Positions 6,056 through 11,458 of a stretch of 11,458 bases of DNA are shown piece by piece. Below the pieces are notes generated by a model, which was not told the DNA's origin, searched no databases, and saw only the letters and a program-made list of their open reading frames with translations. The position numbers and the translations under genes are program-made. The stretch spans positions 1 to 11,458 of the forward strand of contig CATPAV010000049.1 in NCBI GenBank assembly GCA_955652245.1. Reading direction: 5' to 3'. The first letter of the stretch is position 1. Each line of letters opens with the position of its first letter. The DNA is from an uncultured Candidatus Udaeobacter sp. (GTDB taxonomy: Bacteria; Verrucomicrobiota; Verrucomicrobiia; Chthoniobacterales; UBA10450).

Positions 6056-6079
6056 TGTAGCCGGGATCGGTGACCCCGG
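6056..6079. repeat. Palindrome in the convergent uppS/hemW gap, TGTAG edge
   Basis: After the uppS TAA the sequence reads TCTGTAGCCGGGATCGGTG. CCGGG (6061-6065) pairs with CCCGG (6075-6079), then one A/C mismatch, then TC with GA, closing a 3-base loop GGT. The TGTAG at 6056-6060 forms its left edge. There is no T-run on either strand. It may help end both transcripts, but its form and TGTAG edge match the other intergenic palindromes here. Confidence 0.55.
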
Positions 6080-6088
6080 GCGCCAATG

Positions 6089-7186
6089 TTACACAAACGC
6101 TTCCGCAACTGAATCGGCAAGAGATTTGCCTTTTTGTGTTAGTATGAAGTGGCCATTGGATTGACGAAGCAATTCGAGACCAATAAATTCTTCGATTGCT
6201 TTGGATTGATCGGTCAACAAAGCGGCCGGGACTCCTTCGCACGTTCGCAAGGAAAGCGAGATTCTTTCCGCGCGTTTTATCTCTTTTGTCAGATTTTCTC
6301 TCGATCCAATTGGCGATTGTCCTGAGAGAACCTGATCGGCATACGCACGGTAATCCGCAAGATTTTGCCAGCGCCGCATTTCGACCGTGGAGAAGGCGCT
6401 GGGGCCGATGCCGAGATAATCTTCGCCCGACCAATAGGCGCGATTGTGTCTCGATGAACAACCCGAACGCGCATAATTTGAGATTTCGTAATGTTTGTAA
6501 CCGGCGCCTTCCAAGATCGACATCGTCATCTCGAAAAATTCTGCATCGGTATCCGCGTCCTGGCGAAACTCGCCGCGGGACTGACGCAGGAAAAATTCCG
6601 TATCCTCTTCATAAGTCAGGCAGTAAGCGGAGACGTGTTCGGGCTGCAGCCCGATTGTTTTTTCCAGTGTCACTTTCCATTGCTCGATCGTCTGGCCGGG
6701 CAACCCGAACATGAGATCGACATTGATATTTGAGAATCCGGCGCCGCGCAGAATTTGAAATGATTTCTCGGCCTGCGGCGCATTGTGCTCGCGTCCGAGA
6801 AGTTTAAGCAAATCTTCGTCCCAGGATTGCACGCCGAGGCTGATGCGATTCACTCCGAGTTTGCGCAAAGATGCCGCCTTCCGCGCAGAAACACTCCCCG
6901 GGTTCGCTTCGACTGTCCATTCTTCTAACGCCGAGAGGTCGAGGCGCTGCCGGAAACCTCCGAGGAGGAATTCCAGTTGTGGAGTGCTCAGCGCCGTTGG
7001 CGTGCCGCCGCCGAAATAAATTGACCTGGGCATTATGGCGAAAGCGGCGCATTGCTGGTCGAGATCGCGTAGGATGGCTTCACAAAATCGCGCTGTTTCC
7101 GAACGATCGAGCAAGTCCTTGTAAAATGCGCAATATGGGCAGATGCGCGCGCAGAACGGAATGTGAACGTAAATGTGACGAATCAT
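6089..7186 (-). CDS. hemW: HemW-type radical SAM protein (haem chaperone)
   Basis: HemW is a radical SAM protein related to the oxygen-independent coproporphyrinogen dehydrogenase HemN, but it binds haem and is thought to hand it to target proteins. The 365-residue protein (usual about 375-400) opens MIRHIYVHIPFC and carries the CxxxCxxC iron-sulfur motif as CARICPYC (Cys12, Cys16, Cys19), followed by Phe, not the fourth Cys seen in true HemN. YFGGGTPTAL is the SAM-binding glycine motif, and LGVQSWDEDLL and NVDLMFGLPGQT follow. HNRAYW at residues 247-252 is the HNxxYW haem-binding motif that marks HemW. The frame stays open 119 codons upstream, but that extension is antisense to the DUF362 gene and unlike HemW; the ATG at 7186 gives the family N-terminus. 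It is convergent with uppS and divergent from the DUF362 gene. Confidence 0.95.
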   Translation of the reverse strand: MIRHIYVHIPFCARICPYCAFYKDLLDRSETARFCEAILRDLDQQCAAFAIMPRSIYFGGGTPTALSTPQLEFLLGGFRQRLDLSALEEWTVEANPGSVSARKAASLRKLGVNRISLGVQSWDEDLLKLLGREHNAPQAEKSFQILRGAGFSNINVDLMFGLPGQTIEQWKVTLEKTIGLQPEHVSAYCLTYEEDTEFFLRQSRGEFRQDADTDAEFFEMTMSILEGAGYKHYEISNYARSGCSSRHNRAYWSGEDYLGIGPSAFSTVEMRRWQNLADYRAYADQVLSGQSPIGSRENLTKEIKRAERISLSLRTCEGVPAALLTDQSKAIEEFIGLELLRQSNGHFILTQKGKSLADSVAEAFV

Positions 7187-7258
7187 GGCTACAGTTGCGC
7201 AGTTGTTATTCGCACGCTCACTCATAAGTTCGTCGTCACGTTGAAAAGTGCCTTGTCG

Positions 7259-8299
7259 ATGCGAAATGTAGCCTTTGTTTTTTTCTACGCCATCACCTCC
7301 GCGCCCGGTCAAGGGCCGCAGCCAGCTCCTACTCCGTCGATTATCTATGCGATCCACGATTCCGCCGCGATCAAGGACTACAAAACGACTCTGCCCGTCG
7401 TACGCGCGATGGTCAATCGGCTCGTTCTTACTGCGACGGGGCAGCCTGATGTGGCGAAGGCATGGGCATCTCTGGTTTCTCCAAACGACAAGGTTGGAAT
7501 CAAAATTTCCGCGGCCGGCGGCGAACTTTTTACAACGCACCACGACGTTGTGAATGCGATTGTCGATGGTCTAGTTGCGGCCGGACATCCGCGCGGCAGC
7601 ATCATTGTTTGGGACCGTTCCCTTGGTGGGATCAAGGAGGCTGGTTATCAACCGGCAGTTGATGGGTATCAGTTGAAAGCAGTTCCCCCGCGCGATGGCT
7701 ATGACCCTAAAGCCATCGTTTCCGCCCCGCTACTTGGAAAGCTCATTTGGGGCGATCTCGATTACCGCAGCGACAAAGTGAAAATGCCAATCTTGTCTGA
7801 TACAGAGAATACGAGCAACGTCAGTCATTTTTCGCGCGTCCTCTCGACTGAAGTAACCAAGATTATCAACGTGCCTGTGATGAGCAGCAGTGAAACCAAC
7901 GGGATCGCCGGCTGCCTTTATAACATGACAATCCCGAACATTGATAACTGGCGCCGCTTTGCCCAGGGCTCACATTTTGGTGCGGAGAGCCTCGCGGAAA
8001 TTTACAGCAATCCAGTTATCGCTAGGAAAGTTGTTTTCAATTTGATGGATGGCTTGATTGCGCAATATGCCGGAGGCCCCCAGTCGCAGCCGAATTACGC
8101 GGTGCATCACGCCACGCTGTATGCGAGCAAAGACCCGGTGGCTTTGGACGCATCCGCATTGAGACGTCTGGAGCAATGGCGCATGCGCGGGAGCTTGCCG
8201 GCCATTGGTCGCACGGCAGATTACGTCGACTTTGCGAGTGCGCTTGGTCTCGGTAACGCGGCGCCGAACCGGATCGAGATCAGAAATATCGGACGATGA
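7259..8299 (+). CDS. Exported DUF362-family protein of unknown function
   Basis: This is a 346-residue protein with a short N-terminal hydrophobic segment, MRNVAFVFFYAITSAPGQG, that fits a signal peptide. A Pro-rich stretch (PQPAPTPS) follows. The body resembles DUF362: VGIKISAAGGELFTTHHDVV, then AIVDGLVAAGHPRGSIIVWD, and near the end DPVALDASALRRLEQWR, matching the family's K-x-N/S...T.P.vv.avv.....G and DPVAxDAxxLR patterns. Many DUF362 proteins carry ferredoxin-like clusters; here I see only one Cys (in GIAGCLYN), so no iron-sulfur site. Start choice is uncertain. The frame is open to a GTG at 7163 that would overlap hemW. A TTG at 7241 would lengthen the signal peptide's positive end (MKSALSMRN). 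I prefer the ATG at 7259. The next gene starts 21 bases after its stop, so they are likely one operon. Confidence 0.82.
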   Translation: MRNVAFVFFYAITSAPGQGPQPAPTPSIIYAIHDSAAIKDYKTTLPVVRAMVNRLVLTATGQPDVAKAWASLVSPNDKVGIKISAAGGELFTTHHDVVNAIVDGLVAAGHPRGSIIVWDRSLGGIKEAGYQPAVDGYQLKAVPPRDGYDPKAIVSAPLLGKLIWGDLDYRSDKVKMPILSDTENTSNVSHFSRVLSTEVTKIINVPVMSSSETNGIAGCLYNMTIPNIDNWRRFAQGSHFGAESLAEIYSNPVIARKVVFNLMDGLIAQYAGGPQSQPNYAVHHATLYASKDPVALDASALRRLEQWRMRGSLPAIGRTADYVDFASALGLGNAAPNRIEIRNIGR

Positions 8300-8320
8300 A
8301 ATCGCGCCGAGCGAGACGCC

Positions 8321-9370
8321 ATGAGCAACCGATCTAGCGCCTCTACACAGCGGCTGCAAACGGCCGTTCTGCGCCGTGTCTCGCGATCCTTCTATCTTTC
8401 CATTCGATTTTTGCCTTCGCGACTACGTGAGCCGGTGGCGCTGGCTTATTTGCTTGCGCGGACAACCGACACAGTCGCCGACACCGCACGAATTTCAGGA
8501 GCTTTCCGAAGGGAAACCCTTCAAACATTATCGAAAGCGGTTCAAGCCAGAGCTTCGCAGAGTGTGGTTGTCGATCTGGTTGCGTCCTTTACGCCGCTGC
8601 AGGGAGAAGCGTCCGAGCGAATGCTCCTCGAATCGTTGCCAGATTGTTTGGAATGGCTCGGTCGCTTGGAGACGAGCGACTGTCTTGATGTGCGCGCGGT
8701 TTTGGAAAAAATCACGCAAGCTCAAATGCTCGATCTACAGCGTTTCAGTGAAACGGCAGAAATTACCGCACTTTCCACTGCAGCCGATCTCGATGAATAC
8801 ACGTTTCTCGTCGCAGGTTCTGTAGGCGAATTTTGGACGCGACTTTGCTTCAGACACATTCGCAACTTTGCCGCACGGCCTGAAAACGAAATGCTCACCC
8901 TGGGGAAATCTTACGGCAAGGGACTTCAGTTAGTTAATATTCTACGGGATGCCGGAGCTGATCTTCGATCCGGCAGATGTTATTTCCCGGAAGAGGAATT
9001 GATTTCTATTCGTCTGACTCCGGCGCAAGTTCTCTCGGAACCGGAGCGCTTCCAGCCGATCTATCAAAATTGGGCGGGGAAGGCTGAGCGCTATCTGGAA
9101 TCCGGGATGCAATACTCTTGTGCGATCGGAAATAGGCGTGTCCGCGCGGCGACGATTTTACCGGCATTGATTGGGGCACGCACGCTTGCGCTTTTGCGCC
9201 AGGCAGGCGCAAGCGCGTTGCATCGCAGGATCAAAGTTTCGCGTTGCGAAGTGCGTCGGATTATTGCGTCGATCGCGATCGCATTTGCGTCGCGAAGAAA
9301 GCTCGACGCGATCTTTCGTCGATTGCTGTCGCCGCCGCCCTGTGGGCGACGCGACGTGCAATGTGAATAG
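8321..9370 (+). CDS. Squalene/phytoene synthase family protein
   Basis: This trans-isoprenyl-diphosphate head-to-head synthase condenses two farnesyl (or geranylgeranyl) diphosphates, giving squalene or phytoene for hopanoids or carotenoids. The 349-residue length fits. SRSFYLSIRFLP (residues 21-32) is the family's N-terminal signature. The first Asp motif is DTVAD (Asp50, Asp54), and the second is NILRDAGADLRSGRCYFP (206-223, Asp210 and Asp214), the DxxxD pair that holds Mg-diphosphate. The pattern LREPVALAYLLARTTDTVAD resembles squalene-synthase-like members more than CrtB, but the product cannot be told from sequence. No partner hopanoid or carotenoid genes (shc, hpnE, crtI) lie in the window. 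The last 13 residues, SPPPCGRRDVQCE, look unlike the family and overlap palindromic DNA, so the tail may be repeat-derived. It follows the DUF362 gene closely, without a Shine-Dalgarno sequence. Confidence 0.87.
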   Translation: MSNRSSASTQRLQTAVLRRVSRSFYLSIRFLPSRLREPVALAYLLARTTDTVADTARISGAFRRETLQTLSKAVQARASQSVVVDLVASFTPLQGEASERMLLESLPDCLEWLGRLETSDCLDVRAVLEKITQAQMLDLQRFSETAEITALSTAADLDEYTFLVAGSVGEFWTRLCFRHIRNFAARPENEMLTLGKSYGKGLQLVNILRDAGADLRSGRCYFPEEELISIRLTPAQVLSEPERFQPIYQNWAGKAERYLESGMQYSCAIGNRRVRAATILPALIGARTLALLRQAGASALHRRIKVSRCEVRRIIASIAIAFASRRKLDAIFRRLLSPPPCGRRDVQCE

Positions 9371-9409
9371 CGCAGTCTGGGATGCGCTTCGCACAGCGAA
9401 GCCGCTACA
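9371..9409. repeat. Palindrome in the convergent synthase/udg gap, CTACA edge
   Basis: GCTTCGC (9386-9392) and GCGAAGC (9396-9402) form a perfect 7-bp stem around ACA. The right edge is CTACA (9405-9409), i.e. TGTAG on the minus strand. The first three minus-strand codon bases there, 9407-9405, are the TAG stop of the uracil-DNA glycosylase gene. The left edge begins right after the synthase stop. Plus-strand A-runs follow the stem, so this is not an intrinsic terminator for the plus-strand gene. It has the same type of edge as the palindromes at 429, 6056 and 11170. Confidence 0.6.
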
Positions 9410-10148
9410 AAAAATAATTGCGCTGCTTTTCGGTGATTGGCTTCTCGAGTCGCTCGAGCACTTGGAGCATGTCTTCCCAGACTTTTCGTTTTTCTGAAGG
9501 CGCCTGATTTCGAAGCAAGTAGGCTGGGTGATAGGTGATCATTAACGGTGTTCCGTTGTAGGAGTGCCATCTGCCGCGCAATTCCCGCATCGTCCCTCGC
9601 GTGCCGAGCAAGCCTTCGACAGCAACAGCTCCGAGGGCGACCAGAACTTTCGGCTCAATGACGTCGATCTGCTCGAGGAGATATGGCCGGCATGTCTGCA
9701 TTTCGCGCGGAGTTGGCGGCCGATTGCCGAATGAACCCGACGGTGTATCGGGCCGGCATTTGAGAATATTCGCGATGTAGACTTCTTCCCGGATGAAGCC
9801 CATCGTCTCAATAATTCTCGTGAGCAATTGACCTGCGCGCCCAACAAATGGTTCGCCTTGTTTGTCCTCATCCGCGCCGGGAGCTTCGCCGATGAACATT
9901 AATTTCGCATCCGGATTTCCTACGCCAAAAACTGTCTGCGTCCGTGAGCAAGCGAGATGTGGGCATTTTGTGCAGACGCGGACGCGCTCTCGAATCGGCG
10001 CGAGCAGGTCCGCTTTATTCGGCGCGACGAATTGCAATCGCTCAAGCGAGAATCGTGAGGCGCATGGCAAGCGGTCACTCGTCTCGCGAATCTTCTCCAG
10101 CGCTGCGATAACCAGATCGAGAGCCGGCTCGTTCATTGAACTGATCAT
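9405..10148 (-). CDS. Type 4 uracil-DNA glycosylase (iron-sulfur)
   Basis: This enzyme removes uracil from DNA as the first step of base-excision repair. The 247-residue protein has the family 4 active-site motif GEAPGADEDKQGEPFVGRAG (residues 87-106) and the second motif TYHPAYLLR (204-212). Four cysteines expected to hold the 4Fe-4S cluster are visible: Cys59 and Cys62 in CTKCPHL, Cys131 in NILKCRPD, and Cys153 in MQTCRPYL. The roughly 45 residues before the domain are poorly conserved in type, as usual. Start: ATG at 10148 (MISSMNEP) or the Met four codons on; neither has a Shine-Dalgarno sequence. The C-terminus ends KQRNYFL, and the TAG that follows comes from the edge of the adjacent palindrome. 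It is divergent from queA with a 45-base gap. These genes are sometimes annotated as SPO1 DNA polymerase-related proteins. Confidence 0.94.
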   Translation of the reverse strand: MISSMNEPALDLVIAALEKIRETSDRLPCASRFSLERLQFVAPNKADLLAPIRERVRVCTKCPHLACSRTQTVFGVGNPDAKLMFIGEAPGADEDKQGEPFVGRAGQLLTRIIETMGFIREEVYIANILKCRPDTPSGSFGNRPPTPREMQTCRPYLLEQIDVIEPKVLVALGAVAVEGLLGTRGTMRELRGRWHSYNGTPLMITYHPAYLLRNQAPSEKRKVWEDMLQVLERLEKPITEKQRNYFL

Positions 10149-10156
10149 TCAAAGTT

Positions 10157-10185
10157 TTGCGCGAGCCTGCAAACTCTTTCATGAT
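10157..10185 (+). promoter_or_regulatory. Possible promoter of queA
   Basis: TTGCGC (10157-10162) and CATGAT (10180-10185) are 17 bases apart in the 45-base gap between udg and queA. The -10 box ends 8 bases before the queA ATG, again implying a very short or absent leader. The -10 match is poor, so this is a weak call made mainly because the gap offers little else. Confidence 0.2.
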
Positions 10186-10193
10186 GACACTGC

Positions 10194-11174
10194 ATGAGTT
10201 CTACACTAAGCGGTTATGATTACGATCTGCCGCGAGAATTGATTGCCCAGCGCGCGCCCGAGCGTCGCGAGGATTCCCGGGTAATGGTACTCCGGCGGAA
10301 TGAGCAATCAATCGAGCATCGACGATTTGCCGAGTTGAAAATCTTTCTTCGCCCGGGCGATCTTCTCGTTTTGAACGATACGCGAGTGCTTGCCGCGAAA
10401 AGAGTGTCCAGCGATGGCGCCATTGAATTCTTGTTTCTCGAACGCATTGGCCCGAGGCGCTGGAAATGTTTGGTCAAGCCAGGTCGAAAAATGCGCGTGG
10501 GCGGGACGGCTGAGATCGACAATGTAACTTTGCGCGTCGAGGACATCTCGGCCCAAGGCGAGCGCACTGTGTCGCTCGATAAAGATGTCGATCTTTACGC
10601 AGGCGGTTTGATGCCGTTGCCGCCTTACATTGGGCGCGAAAGCGATGAGGGGGATAACGTCCGTTACCAGACTGTTTTTGCCCATGCGCCGGGCGCGCTT
10701 GCTGCGCCCACTGCCGGTCTTCATTTTACCCGGCAAATCCTGAGCGAGATTCCGCACGCCTTCATTACACTCCATGTCGGGATCGGAACATTTCTCCCGG
10801 TGCGATCTGAAAATCTGGCCGAGCATCGAATGCATTCGGAACGCTTTTTCATTTCAGCCGAAGCGGCAAACAAGATCAACAATGCCCACCGTGTGGTTGC
10901 TGTAGGGACAACCACGGTGCGGGTACTAGAATCAGCGAAATCGAGAGGCGGGAGGCTTCTTGCGCAAGAAGGATCAACGGATCTTTTTATTTATCCGCCA
11001 TATCGATTCCGGGCTGTCGATCTTCTTCTGACAAATTTCCATCTGCCGCGATCGACCTTGCTCATGCTCGTCAGTGCGTTTGCCGGTCGCGAGTTTTTGC
11101 TTTGGGCTTATCAGGAAGCGATTCGCGAACGCTACCGCTTCTACAGCTACGGCGATTGCATGTTGATTTTGTAG
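10194..11174 (+). CDS. queA: S-adenosylmethionine:tRNA ribosyltransferase-isomerase
   Basis: QueA transfers and isomerises the ribosyl part of SAM onto 7-aminomethyl-7-deazaguanine at the wobble base of certain tRNAs, forming epoxyqueuosine, the second-last step of queuosine synthesis. The 326-residue protein (usual about 340-355) begins with GYDYDLPRELIAQRAPERR. It contains FLRPGDLLVLNDTRVLAAK, LMPLPPYI, RYQTVFAHAPGALAAPTAGLHFT (from the RYQTVF block on), HVGIGTF, VGTTTVRVLES and TDLFIYPPYRFRAVDLLLTN followed by FHLPRSTLLMLVSAFAG. All family blocks are in order. The ATG at 10194 lies directly before the conserved DLP start, so I accept it; no Shine-Dalgarno sequence is seen. The stop TAG lies inside the TGTAG edge of a palindrome. 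Other queuosine genes (tgt, queG/queH) are not in the window. Confidence 0.97.
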   Translation: MSSTLSGYDYDLPRELIAQRAPERREDSRVMVLRRNEQSIEHRRFAELKIFLRPGDLLVLNDTRVLAAKRVSSDGAIEFLFLERIGPRRWKCLVKPGRKMRVGGTAEIDNVTLRVEDISAQGERTVSLDKDVDLYAGGLMPLPPYIGRESDEGDNVRYQTVFAHAPGALAAPTAGLHFTRQILSEIPHAFITLHVGIGTFLPVRSENLAEHRMHSERFFISAEAANKINNAHRVVAVGTTTVRVLESAKSRGGRLLAQEGSTDLFIYPPYRFRAVDLLLTNFHLPRSTLLMLVSAFAGREFLLWAYQEAIRERYRFYSYGDCMLIL

Positions 11175-11221
11175 GGGGAGTCGTTGGCTTCCCCACGGGA
11201 CGACAACGTCGCCCCCCTACA
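11170..11221. repeat. Long palindrome overlapping the queA stop, TGTAG/CTACA edges
   Basis: TGTAGGGGG (11170-11178) pairs perfectly over 9 bp with CCCCCTACA (11213-11221). Inside, CGTTG (11182-11186) pairs with CAACG (11204-11208), and TCCC (11190-11193) pairs with GGGA (11197-11200), so the whole 52 bases can fold into one interrupted hairpin. The queA stop TAG is bases 3-5 of the element. A short T-rich stretch (ATTTTCCTT) follows the right arm but is not a clean T-run. It is the most complete of the TGTAG-edged palindromes here. Confidence 0.72.
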
Positions 11222-11254
11222 GATTTTCCTTGATTGTGTTATTCTTCGCGCCAA

Positions 11255-11458
11255 ATGGACAATGTCGATCAACCGAAAGGCGAGCTGGTCATCCAAACCA
11301 TCGCGATGCCCAAGGACACAAACCCGAATGGCGATATTTTTGGCGGCTGGTTGACGTCGCAAATGGATTTGGGCAGCAGCATTTTGGCTGCAAAAATAGC
11401 GCAGGCGCGGGTTGTCACAGTGGCCATGGAAGGAATGTCCTTTCTTGAGCCGGTTCGA
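11255..11458 (+). CDS. yciA: YciA-like hotdog acyl-CoA thioesterase, N-terminal part (cut by window edge)
   Basis: These 68 codons run to the window edge. Hotdog-fold acyl-CoA thioesterases of the YciA type hydrolyse acyl-CoA to free acid and CoA in the cytoplasm. The visible part reads VIQTIAMPKDTNPNGDIFGG, then WLTSQMDLGSSILAAKIA, VVTVAMEGMSFLEPV, following YciA block by block (AMPxDTNxNGDIFGGW, QMDxGxxILA, RVVTVxxxGMxF). Asp38 in QMD corresponds to the conserved acidic active-site residue of the family. Usual full length is about 130-160 residues, so roughly half is seen. The ATG at 11255 opens MDNVDQPKGEL, a sensible short lead; there is no Shine-Dalgarno sequence. A palindrome separates it from queA by 33 bases. 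Confidence 0.9.
   Translation, partial: MDNVDQPKGELVIQTIAMPKDTNPNGDIFGGWLTSQMDLGSSILAAKIAQARVVTVAMEGMSFLEPVR

Noticed and set aside
6061..6079. Intrinsic terminator between uppS and hemW
   Set aside because: A hairpin is present but no T-run follows on either strand, so I list it as a palindromic repeat only.
7163..7258. GTG start of the DUF362 gene at 7163
   Set aside because: It would overlap the hemW start and bury the signal peptide 32 residues inside. The ATG at 7259 (or TTG at 7241) is more sensible.
7187..7543. 119-codon in-frame extension upstream of hemW on the minus strand
   Set aside because: It lies antisense to the start of the DUF362 gene, is Arg-rich and unlike any HemW. The ATG at 7186 gives the family's normal N-terminus.
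901..9370. A dedicated new cluster for polyprenyl lipids (uppP, uppS, squalene/phytoene synthase)
   Set aside because: The three genes lie in separate transcription units with housekeeping genes between them; there is no sign of a single system.

Overview
This window looks like a stretch of chromosome from an uncultured Gram-negative bacterium. Gene content and protein flavour (a DUF6941-like protein, a DUF3309 micro-protein, a secreted DUF362 protein beside a squalene/phytoene synthase, undecaprenyl-lipid genes) suggest a soil-type Verrucomicrobiota member. That assignment is inference; no rRNA or other phylogenetic marker is present. Base composition is moderate and coding density is high. 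I see no tRNA, rRNA, CRISPR array, transposase, integrase or phage gene. Almost no gene start has a recognisable Shine-Dalgarno sequence.

Layout. (1) 1-2179, all plus strand: the 3' end of gmd (GDP-mannose 4,6-dehydratase), a PII signal protein (glnB type), undecaprenyl-diphosphatase (uppP), and a conserved hypothetical protein. (2) 2341-3633: a secreted M23 peptidase that appears split by a one-base frameshift into a signal-peptide/linker ORF and a complete catalytic domain, then an inverted repeat that runs from its stop codon to the stop of a convergent DUF3309 micro-gene on the minus strand. The DUF3309 gene was found by hand translation and lacks an ATG start. (3) 3784-4064: a gene-free leader with a perfect hairpin and a possible promoter, followed by purA and uppS, which are 2 bases apart. 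(4) 6089-7186: hemW on the minus strand, convergent with uppS and divergent from the next pair. (5) 7259-9370: an exported DUF362 protein and a squalene/phytoene synthase, probably an operon. (6) 9405-10148: a type 4 uracil-DNA glycosylase on the minus strand, divergent from queA (10194-11174). (7) The 5' end of a YciA-like acyl-CoA thioesterase runs off the right edge.

How the genes fit together. Most are housekeeping genes. Three use or recycle polyprenyl diphosphates: UppS makes the C55 carrier, UppP recycles it, and the squalene/phytoene synthase condenses C15 or C20 diphosphates. With the M23 peptidase and gmd they give the window a cell-envelope leaning. PurA, QueA, HemW, UDG and PII are standard purine, tRNA, haem, DNA-repair and nitrogen-signalling functions.

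The most unusual signal is in the gaps between genes. Small palindromes sit directly after stop codons at 429, 2181, 6061, 9386 and 11170. Several carry a TGTAG edge, and in two clear cases (udg, queA) that edge supplies the TAG stop. A different inverted repeat supplies the TGA stops of both the M23 and DUF3309 genes. I see no convincing new multi-gene system here; the repeats, the split peptidase and the DUF362/terpene-synthase pair are what merit follow-up.
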